Of a DNA stretch of 40,538 nt, positions 8,870-15,458 are shown in pieces. Position numbers and translations under genes: made by a program. The DNA is from Lentisphaerae bacterium RIFOXYA12_64_32 (GTDB taxonomy: Bacteria; Verrucomicrobiota; Lentisphaeria; Oligosphaerales; YB12-FULL-65-16), in assembly GCA_001803235.1 (NCBI GenBank), contig MHBL01000189.1, forward strand, positions 1-40,538, given 5' to 3'. How positions within the stretch are numbered: position 1 is the stretch's first letter; each line of letters begins with the position of its first letter. Under the pieces are notes generated by a model. The model searched no databases. It was not told where the DNA came from and saw nothing but the letters and a program-made list of their open reading frames with translations.

Positions 8870-9562
8870 TCAGTATCCCGGGCCAAGCGACGGTGTGTTG
8901 TAGTGGGCCCAGATATCTGTTCCGCCCGTCGCCGGATTACTGGGTGGCGAACGGACCCTGCTGTACGGATACCACTCGCCATGCCCGTCGGTGCACAGCG
9001 CATTCATGCCGCGCAAATGCCGTTCGACCAGGCCGTAGCCCCGATCTACCCACCAAACGCCGCCGCACGTGGGACACCGGGCCCCGCCCTTGACGTCCGC
9101 ATTGGCGGCATTGTTGTCCAGCATCAGCATGTACTGCTCCGGATGCTTCAGCCACCGAATACGGGTCGGCTTGTCAACCCAGTTGCAGTCGGCAATCAGG
9201 TGATTGCTGCAGGCCCCGTAGCCGACCGTGGCACCATTCACGCCCGGGCACTTGAACATCTCCTTGTCCGGGACATCCGGCGCGATCGTCTCATACCACC
9301 ACTTCATCGCGTTCACCGCGGCGCCGACAGCATACGGCACGATCATGTCGTTGTTCTCCTCGCTGTAGACCGCGTGAACGATGCCCCACTGCTTGAGGTT
9401 GCCCAGGCACACCACCTGACGCCCCTTCTCGCGCGCCGTGGCCAAAGCCGGCAGCAGCAACGACGCGAGAATCGCGATAATCGAGATGACCACCAGTAAC
9501 TCGATGAGTGTGAAATGCACGGGCTGCAACCGACAGTGACTCTGGCCTGCGGTGACTCTCAC
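8870..9562 (-). CDS. Pilin-like (type II pseudopilin/DUF1559-type) secreted protein
   Basis: A 230-residue protein with a prepilin-type N-terminus: a short basic leader, then [16 protein letters not shown] and an Ala/Leu-rich helix ending in [10 protein letters not shown]. The body contains paired Cys residues ([15 protein letters not shown]) and ends with the [18 protein letters not shown] type of H-x9-DG motif common in the very expanded pseudopilin families of PVC bacteria. The start is GTG at 9562, with a strong GAAGGAGG seven bases upstream; the frame continues upstream only as repeat DNA. The residue before the expected cleavage point is His instead of Gly, which may alter peptidase processing. 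Probably exported and surface or envelope associated; the role is unknown and no secretion genes are adjacent. Confidence 0.85.
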   Translation of the reverse strand: MRVTAGQSHCRLQPVHFTLIELLVVISIIAILASLLLPALATAREKGRQVVCLGNLKQWGIVHAVYSEENNDMIVPYAVGAAVNAMKWWYETIAPDVPDKEMFKCPGVNGATVGYGACSNHLIADCNWVDKPTRIRWLKHPEQYMLMLDNNAANADVKGGARCPTCGGVWWVDRGYGLVERHLRGMNALCTDGHGEWYPYSRVRSPPSNPATGGTDIWAHYNTPSLGPGY

Positions 9563-10429
9563 GACGGTCCCTCCTTCGGGGTTGGCCACTCCTGCTGGCT
9601 GATAGGGAATTGCTTTCTCCGGGTTGCGGGGGAGAAGATAATCCGGATGGGGCGAGAGCACAAGGGATGGGAGAATTGCGTGGTAATGCGTCAGCACCCC
9701 CCGGGCGGGGACCGCCCGATCATACCCTGCGGGTTACTGGCCGGCTCGCGCCGCCACTGCCCTTACGGCAGTGGGGCGATCGATGGGGGGGGAAAGGGGG
9801 CGCGGCACCCCCTTTCCCCCCCAATCGGCGCCCCGCCCGGACGAGCCGGGCGGCGGCGGGAATCGCCCTGCCAGTAACATGGGAGTCGCGGGTGGACGGT
9901 TGGGCGGTAGATGGCCAACGTGGCGGGAGCGGCTCGCTCCCGCGGGTGTCGGAGCGAGCCGTGCGTGCCTTCCCGCCCGGCCAGGCTGCCGGGCCTGGTC
10001 GGAAAGCGGAAGCGCGCCGGGAGAGCCAAAAAACGGACCGGAGGACGGCTGACGTGGGCACAACCCGGCTGCGTCCTTGCTACGTTCTTGCATAGAGTTG
10101 AACGGATTTCCCGTAAGGTCTATTGTATGCGCCGCTTTGAGTGAGATCAAGATAACCGGGTCACAACCCGCTGGCCCTTGCCCTGACACCTACCACCTGG
10201 TGGGCAATCCGCGCGTCGAGTTCAGAACCTAGCGCTACGCGCAACTGGGGACCATGGACCATAGTCCTTGCAGCACAGTAACATGTGTAGCATTTCCGAG
10301 ACGTTAAGTTGCGGCGTGATTTCCAGCCGGATAGGTTTTTCGGCGACGTGCAAAGATGGATGGACCCGCATGATTGAAATCGGGCCTGAAACCAACTGGG
10401 TTTTCAGTTAGGAAAAGCCGACCAAAGCA
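9563..10429. repeat. Gene-free gap with nested palindromic repeats (9680-9965) and unassigned DNA
   Basis: The left part is a dense structured repeat. A 13-mer GGTAATGCGTCAG (9682-9694) also occurs, inverted, at 47-59 and 15297-15309. GTTACTGGC (9733-9741) pairs with GCCAGTAAC (9870-9878). Between them are a CCACTGCC/GGCAGTGG hairpin, a G8A3G5 / C5T3C7 stem (9781-9801 with 9807-9827) and a CCGCCCGG/CCGGGCGG hairpin. At 9917-9960 a GCGGGAGCG/CGCTCCCGC hairpin begins a segment repeated inverted at 22920-22980. From about 9970 to 10429 I see no gene or clear signal apart from short imperfect hairpins. The frames that cross this region are low-complexity and not protein-like. Confidence 0.7.
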
Positions 10430-11680
10430 ATGAAGGATGTTCTTCTCATGCTCCATGGAATATCGTCACGATGCTTGAAATGTAAGGTTCCCCAGTGCAG
10501 GAAGCACTGCCCCGTTTCCACGCCGATCTCCGACGTGATGCGGCTCTTTGAAGAGGGGAAGGAGCGGGAAGCGGCGGAAATGCTGTTTGCCAATAACCCG
10601 CTTTCCGCCGTATGTTCCATCGTCTGCCCGCATGAACGCAACTGCTGTGGCCATTGCGTGCTGGGCAAAAAATCCGAGCCGATCAAATTCTTCAGGATCG
10701 AACAGTACCTCTCGGGAAAATTCCTCACCGAATACGAGCCGCCCGTCATTGAAAAGAAGAATATCCGCGTTGCGGTGGTCGGCGCAGGCCCGGCCGGAAT
10801 CACGATGAGTATTCTTCTCTCGCTGAAGGGATTCCGGGTGACGCTGATGGAGGCCCGCGACAAGATCGGCGGCGTCTTGCGCTACGGCATCCCCGAATTT
10901 CGGCTGCCCCGGGAAATCGTTGACCGATACGAGTCCATTTTGACCCGACTGGGCGTCCAATTTAAGCCGAACACCTTTATCGGTTCCTCCATCACCCTGA
11001 CCGACATGTTTATTGACGGCTACAAGGCCGTCTTTATCGCCGCCGGCACGGCCAAACCCAACAAACTGGGTCTCCTGGGTGAAACCCTGGGCAACGTATA
11101 CTATGCCATCGACTACCTCAAGAGCCCCGAGGCGTACCGCCTGGGCCAGAAGGTTGTCGTGGTGGGTGCGGGCAACGTCGCGCTCGACGCCGCCAGAATC
11201 GCCATCCGCCATATCCCGCAGGGCGGCACAGTCACGATGATCAACTGTTTGTCGGAAGAAGGAATGACGGGCAACAAGCATGAAGTCGCCGACGCGGTAC
11301 AAGAGGGAATCCGCATCGTTCATTTGCTGCAAACCGTCAAACTCGAAGAGACGATTGTGAAGTGTGTCGCCGTTACCGTTCAGAAGACCGAGACCGGAAC
11401 GGTCTATGAGGAGGATTTCACGCGCGTCACCGAGATACCGGCCGATTCGATCATTCTCGCCATCGGGCAGGGCCCCCAAGGCGCGGTAACCACTGACAGC
11501 GATGTTTCCAAGACGCAGCGCGGCCTGGTGCAAGCCGACGAGAACGGACACACTTCATCCAAGGGTGTCTTTGCCGCCGGCGACATCGTCACAGGCCCGA
11601 AAACGGTTGTCGAGGCGGTGGCCTTTGCCAAGAAGGTTGCCGACGAAATCGAGAAATACTGTTTGGAAGAGAAGACCTGA
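10430..11680 (+). CDS. GltD/NfnB-like FAD-dependent NAD(P)H oxidoreductase
   Basis: A 416-residue flavoprotein of the family that includes the glutamate synthase small subunit and the NADP-binding subunit of NfnAB. Two N-terminal cysteine clusters (C15, C18, C23, C27; then C62, C66, C72/C73, C76) should bind two 4Fe-4S centres. A dinucleotide motif VAVVGAGPAG (about 114-123) binds FAD, VVVVGAGNVALDAAR (about 243-257) binds NAD(P)H, and the FAAGDI motif near the C-terminus contacts FAD. The GltB large subunit is absent, so it is not a complete glutamate synthase. Base composition is visibly less GC-rich than its neighbours, suggesting transfer. The start ATG has only a weak upstream site (GGAAAAG); an ATG at 10448 is an alternative. 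It converges on the Rieske/cytochrome operon and could be its functional relative. Confidence 0.85.
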   Translation: MKDVLLMLHGISSRCLKCKVPQCRKHCPVSTPISDVMRLFEEGKEREAAEMLFANNPLSAVCSIVCPHERNCCGHCVLGKKSEPIKFFRIEQYLSGKFLTEYEPPVIEKKNIRVAVVGAGPAGITMSILLSLKGFRVTLMEARDKIGGVLRYGIPEFRLPREIVDRYESILTRLGVQFKPNTFIGSSITLTDMFIDGYKAVFIAAGTAKPNKLGLLGETLGNVYYAIDYLKSPEAYRLGQKVVVVGAGNVALDAARIAIRHIPQGGTVTMINCLSEEGMTGNKHEVADAVQEGIRIVHLLQTVKLEETIVKCVAVTVQKTETGTVYEEDFTRVTEIPADSIILAIGQGPQGAVTTDSDVSKTQRGLVQADENGHTSSKGVFAAGDIVTGPKTVVEAVAFAKKVADEIEKYCLEEKT

Positions 11681-11691
11681 TCCCTGGCAGA

Positions 11692-11805
11692 GGTTCCCCT
11701 CTTGCGGCTCGTCCGCAAGAGAACCACCCAACGGTTTGGGAAAACAAGGGATCGCGACATTGCGTGTTCACCCGGCGGTTCATCCGCACGCGGATGAATC
11801 GCCGG
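11692..11805. terminator. Two strong hairpins between convergent genes
   Basis: Just after the stop of the plus-strand flavoprotein gene is a perfect 9-bp stem, CTCTTGCGG/CCGCAAGAG with a five-base loop (11699-11721), bracketed by GGTT/AACC. A second stem of 15 bp with one mismatch follows (11772-11786 with 11791-11805, four-base loop). Both lie in the gap between convergent genes, so a bidirectional transcription-ending role fits. Neither is followed by a T-run, so they may simply be repeats. Confidence 0.5.
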
Positions 11806-11848
11806 TTCGCTTGATCCCCCCCCTATCTGCGTGCCCGCCACAGCCGGA

Positions 11849-12277
11849 CTATCGTCTTCCGGGTGAGGCGGGAAGGCGATTCCCGGTCACTTCCCAACTG
11901 CGCAACATGGCGACCAAGTCGCGCACGTCTTCATCGGTCAGCGGACCGCCATAGCTGATGCTCCATGCCGTCATCTCGGTGCTCGGCACGCCCGAGCGGA
12001 TCACCGAGTAGAAGACTTCGTCCGGGTTGTCTTTCAGGATCTTCCTGTCGTTCAAGGCCGGGCCAGCACCGCCTTCGCCATCTGTGCCGTGGCAGTCGGC
12101 GCACTGGTTGGCGTAGAGCTTCTGCGCCCGCGCAATGCGTTCGCTCAACAGGTGCTGGGCACTGGTTTGCATGCGGGCCTGCTCGCCGATCCAGTAAAAG
12201 CTCAGGCCCACGATCGTCAGCAAGACCAAGACAAGGCCGACGCCGGCGTGCAGGGTGTAATTCTCTTGGGTCTTCAT
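11849..12277 (-). CDS. Membrane-anchored class I cytochrome c
   Basis: A 142-residue protein with an uncleaved-looking N-terminal membrane helix (about residues 10-30) and one haem c motif, CADCH (59-63), in the context QKLYANQCADCHGTDGEGG. The likely sixth ligand is the Met in STEMTAW, and the C-terminal helix LTDEDVRDLVAMLRSW is typical of the cytochrome c6/cbb3 type. It should face the periplasm and take electrons from the Rieske centre. It is the last gene of a four-gene operon, starting 12 bases after the Rieske stop with AGAGGGAAG as ribosome site. Confidence 0.92.
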   Translation of the reverse strand: MKTQENYTLHAGVGLVLVLLTIVGLSFYWIGEQARMQTSAQHLLSERIARAQKLYANQCADCHGTDGEGGAGPALNDRKILKDNPDEVFYSVIRSGVPSTEMTAWSISYGGPLTDEDVRDLVAMLRSWEVTGNRLPASPGRR

Positions 12278-12289
12278 GCCACTTCCCTC

Positions 12290-12775
12290 TTATGCCTTGG
12301 TTGCCTGAGATGGGTCGTAGCGCCGGCGCTGGCTGGGGCGGCTGGTATCGACCCAGACTTCCCCATTGCTGATCTTTACCGGGAACGTGTCCATCGGGCA
12401 CGGAGCCGGCCCGCTGAGCACTTCGCCATTCCTGTTGAATGTCGAACCGTGGCACGGGCAGTGGAACAGATCTTCTTCTTCCACCCAGGGGATGGCGCAG
12501 CCCAGGTGAGTGCATTTTTGCCACAGCGCCAGAAAACCATCTTCGCCGCGGACAATATAGAACTGGCCGGCCAAAACCCGGTTGACACGGCCGACGGCAA
12601 ACTCTTCAACCCTGCCGGCCAAGACCTTGCCGCCAAAGCCAATCGTGGCTCTCGGGCGAATGTAGTGGAACATGGCCGCCACCGATTGGCCAATCAACGC
12701 CAGCAGCGCCCCGCCCCAGACAATGCCCAGGAACCGACGCCGATCAATCGTGCAGACGGCTCTATCTTCTTGCAT
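12290..12775 (-). CDS. Rieske 2Fe-2S protein of a cytochrome bc-type complex
   Basis: A 161-residue Rieske protein. The N-terminal DRRRFLG followed by a hydrophobic segment (about 16-36) is a Tat-type signal/anchor, as in other bc-complex Rieske subunits. The cluster-binding boxes are complete: C88-T-H90-L-G-C93 and C106-P-C108-H109-G-S, including the disulfide cysteines C93 and C108. The C-terminus ends RRRYDPSQATKA, which I associate with Chloroflexota-like Rieske proteins (memory, not a search). The ATG at 12775 has AGGAG upstream; the longer frame to 12865 runs inside the cytochrome b gene and is discounted. It lies 14 bases after the cytochrome b stop, so the genes are co-transcribed. 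Confidence 0.93.
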   Translation of the reverse strand: MQEDRAVCTIDRRRFLGIVWGGALLALIGQSVAAMFHYIRPRATIGFGGKVLAGRVEEFAVGRVNRVLAGQFYIVRGEDGFLALWQKCTHLGCAIPWVEEEDLFHCPCHGSTFNRNGEVLSGPAPCPMDTFPVKISNGEVWVDTSRPSQRRRYDPSQATKA

Positions 12776-12789
12776 GGATCTCTCCTGCA

Positions 12790-13338
12790 CTACAAGTGTC
12801 GGAGTGGATTGTAGCCATTCGGCATGTCCCAGGGTGGGTAGAGAATGAAGTCCGGCCCGCGGCACAGGAAACCGATGACGGTAAAGACCACCGCCGAGAC
12901 AAACAGGATGGTGAACAAGACCAGCATCGCTTCGCGCGGGTTGGGCTTGGATGGCAGGAAGACCAGCAGGGGCAGCAGCACGATCAACGCCATCAGGTGC
13001 GCACCCCAGCGGTGCATGTTGCGCAGCAGCTGGCCAAACGGCACCTGTGTCTGCAAGGCGTTAATGCAACTGTAAGCGCGTTCAACGCTGGGCACATACC
13101 GGAACATCAGCAGGATGCCGGTCAGGCTCAGTTCGACGAAGACGATAACCGAGATCACCCCAAGCCCGAGCGAATAGCGCCAGTCCAGGCTCTTCACATT
13201 GACCTTAACCGGGTGCACGTGCAAGAAGATATTGCTGGTCATCACCAGCGAGCGGTCAAGCGGGTTGTCAGGCCACCCGTGGCGGAAGACGGACTTCCAG
13301 ACCCGGCTGTGGGTAATGAAATGGATGATCTTCTGCAT
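12790..13338 (-). CDS. Short cytochrome b-like subunit lacking most canonical haem ligands
   Basis: A 182-residue membrane protein whose first 110 residues match the N-terminal part of cytochrome b/b6: SRVWKSVFRHGWPDN, FLHVHPVKV, the first helix with LTGILLMFRYVP, then the second helix starting LLRNMHRWGAHLM. Cytochrome b6 then has a second His 14 residues after the first; here that position is Pro (IVLLPLLVF). The helices that carry the partner His pair are missing altogether. The protein instead has one further membrane segment (about 137-157) and the tail CRGPDFILYPPWDMPNGY. It thus has about three helices in place of four, and no obvious bis-His haem pair. It starts with GAGGAG seven bases upstream and sits between the flavoprotein and Rieske genes. 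It may be a reduced quinone-binding or anchor subunit, or a degenerating gene. Confidence 0.82.
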   Translation of the reverse strand: MQKIIHFITHSRVWKSVFRHGWPDNPLDRSLVMTSNIFLHVHPVKVNVKSLDWRYSLGLGVISVIVFVELSLTGILLMFRYVPSVERAYSCINALQTQVPFGQLLRNMHRWGAHLMALIVLLPLLVFLPSKPNPREAMLVLFTILFVSAVVFTVIGFLCRGPDFILYPPWDMPNGYNPLRHL

Positions 13339-13360
13339 CCCTTATCTCCTCGTGAGTGGG

Positions 13361-14889
13361 TTAACGGTCGGCGTATGTCAGCGTTTCCTTGAAACGGAAG
13401 GCTTCCATGGTAATGGCGTTGGTCGGACAGCGCTTGGCGCACAGCGCGCAACGCGTGCAGGCGTCGTCATCCTTGAGCATTGCCGCCACGGTCAACTCGT
13501 TTTCCTGCATGAAGTCGGCCAGAGGCGCGCCCAACTGCGCTTCCACCGCTTTGGCGAAGGTCTCGTCGCTCTGAACTTGCTTCAGGCTGACGATCTTCAG
13601 GCAATTCCAGGGGCAGATGTCCACGCAGGCGTTACACAGGATACACTTGCTGCCGTCGAAAATGGTGTTGACGCTGCATTCCAGGCAACGGCTCCCCTGT
13701 TCGGCGGCTTCGGCTTCGGAATAGCCCAGTTCCACCGGCAAGATGCCGGTGCGGCGCTCCAGCGGCAGGCCCGGTATCGGACGACGCGCCAGGCGTACCC
13801 AGTTTTCAAACATCACGTGATTGGGCAGGTGGGTCCATTCGCTGGTCACGCTGAGTTTGAGCGGGCGGCCCTGAATGTACTCTTCCATACCCAGTGCGGC
13901 GATATGCCCATGGCGTACGGCATCCACAATCAGGCGCGGGCCGTAGGCTACATCGCCGCCGGCGATCACCAGCGCGCGATTGCCCACCGTGACCGGGTGG
14001 CCCAGGTTGTAATTCCAGAGCAAGTCCACCGCGGTTATGACACCCGCCAGGTCGTTGCCGGGGATGTTCAGGGCGCGGCCTTTCGTCAAGCCGATGCCGA
14101 TAAAAACCACCTCCCAATCGCGGCGCAGGTCGGCCAGGGTCAGGGCTTTGCCGATGGGCGTGTTGTAGCGGATTTCGACGCCCATGTCGAGGATGGATTG
14201 GTTTTCCTCATCCATGGCTTCCTGTTCCACCCGGTAAATCGGTACGCCATAGCGCGTTGTGCCGCCGGTCTTGGGGCCGGCCTCGAACAGGGTCACTTTG
14301 TGCCCCAGCAGGGCCATGTCATGCGCCACGGTCAGGCCCGATGGTCCGGCGCCAATCACCGCGACGCGCGCGGTCTTGCGGCCGGACTGTTGGGCCAACT
14401 CGGCCAACTGCTGGCGCGACCAGCGCACGGACGAGTAAATGTCCCGGGCGCCGGTGCCGGGAACCGCGCTGTTGGCCGGGGTGCGCTGGACATCGAGCGA
14501 GAAGACCCCGACGGGTGGACGGGCATCGCCGGAGGGTGCACGCGCGCCCGCCGTGACCCGCCCGGACAGATGGGGCGCGACGGCTTCCGGCCCATGCCGT
14601 TCCGTCAGCACCCGTTTGAGGGGACGAATGGCAATTGGCAGGAAATCCGGCTCGATCACACCCCGACGACAGGCAGTCTCGCACGGCGCGCCGCAGATTC
14701 GCCCGCAAACAGTGGCGAGCGGGTTGGCATCGCGCGCGCGATGCGGTAGCCTTCGCCCAATTCGCCGCGAGCAATTGCCGTCACGTAGGCGCGGGCGTCT
14801 GTGTTCACCGGGCAGGCCGTCTGGCACTTGATCATCTTCCGCCAGTGGTCGAGAGTGGGGACGCAAACCGAGTACTGATTATCGGTCAT
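13361..14889 (-). CDS. Fe-S/FAD NAD(P)H oxidoreductase of the Rieske operon, interrupted by a frameshift
   Basis: The first gene of the operon encodes a GltD/NfnB-like flavoprotein with an extra C-terminal ferredoxin domain. The N-terminal Fe-S domain is split between two frames: MTDNQYSV...KCQTACPVN...GEGYRIAR in one, then ANPLATVCGRICGAPCETACRRG in another. The join falls in a CGCGCGCGCG run (14731-14740). Removing two bases there restores one 508-residue frame. After that come the FAD motif VAVIGAGPSGLT, the NAD(P)-binding domain with VIAGGDVAYG, and two 4Fe-4S motifs, CILCNACVDICP and CTRCALCAKRCP, near the C-terminus. Start ATG 14889 has GGAG seven bases upstream. The ferredoxin domain suggests electron transfer between NAD(P)H, ferredoxin and the membrane Rieske/b subunits. 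The frameshift may be a real mutation or a base-calling error. Confidence 0.82.
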
Positions 14890-15458
14890 CTTTCGCTCCA
14901 GCTGACAATCGGATAGGAGTTTCCTTTTCCCTGTCACGAGGGAAAGGAAGGACTGGCTGATAGGGACTAGCTGCGAGGAACTGCGTTTTCCCAATCGGAG
15001 CGCGAACTATAGTCCAGATGCCGCGAAGTTCAAAGGAAGGTGGGCAATTGTCCGCGAAGCGTCAGTGGCGGGTGGAACGACTGCGTGCTGGCCCATGCGT
15101 GAGACCCCCGTGGCCTTGTGCCACGGGTGAATCGGGTTCGCCCGCCAAACGTGCGCGCCCCCCCCCCTCTTCCCTTTCCCCCGTCCGCCGCCGGTGGACG
15201 GGGGAAAGGGAAGAGAGGGGACAAGGTGCGGTGTAGTAGCCAATGAACCCGTTCACCTGCCACACAAGGTGGCAGGGGTCTATGCTCCACCCTTAGCTGA
15301 CGCATTACCAAATTGTCCAGCGTCGCTTTACCGTTGTACCCGACACTCGTAATCTGCATGGATATCGTTATCGTAGTCCAGAGACACCGTTGAGGAACAC
15401 GGCACTTGGCCCAGATGGATTGCGGCTGCAGGTACGACCCGAACAAAGGAGGTATACG
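14890..15458. repeat. Gap with a 20-bp perfect hairpin and the GGTAATGCGTCAG repeat
   Basis: No gene is supported here. A perfect 20-bp stem with nine-base loop (15167-15186 with 15196-15215) is built from a CTCTTCCCTTTCCCC-type arm; it resembles the G/A-rich stem at 9781-9827. A CCTGCCACC/GGCAGG hairpin (about 15257-15276) precedes the inverted 13-mer CTGACGCATTACC (15297-15309). The right end, 15310-15458, serves as the upstream region of the beta-helix gene; I could not pick out a convincing promoter in it. Confidence 0.65.

Noticed and set aside
9720..10095. Several overlapping open frames in the repeat gap
   Set aside because: All are Gly/Arg/Pro-rich translations of palindromic repeats.
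15164..15215. Intrinsic terminator
   Set aside because: The stem is perfect but there is no T-run on either side, and it is far from any stop codon; better described as a repeat.
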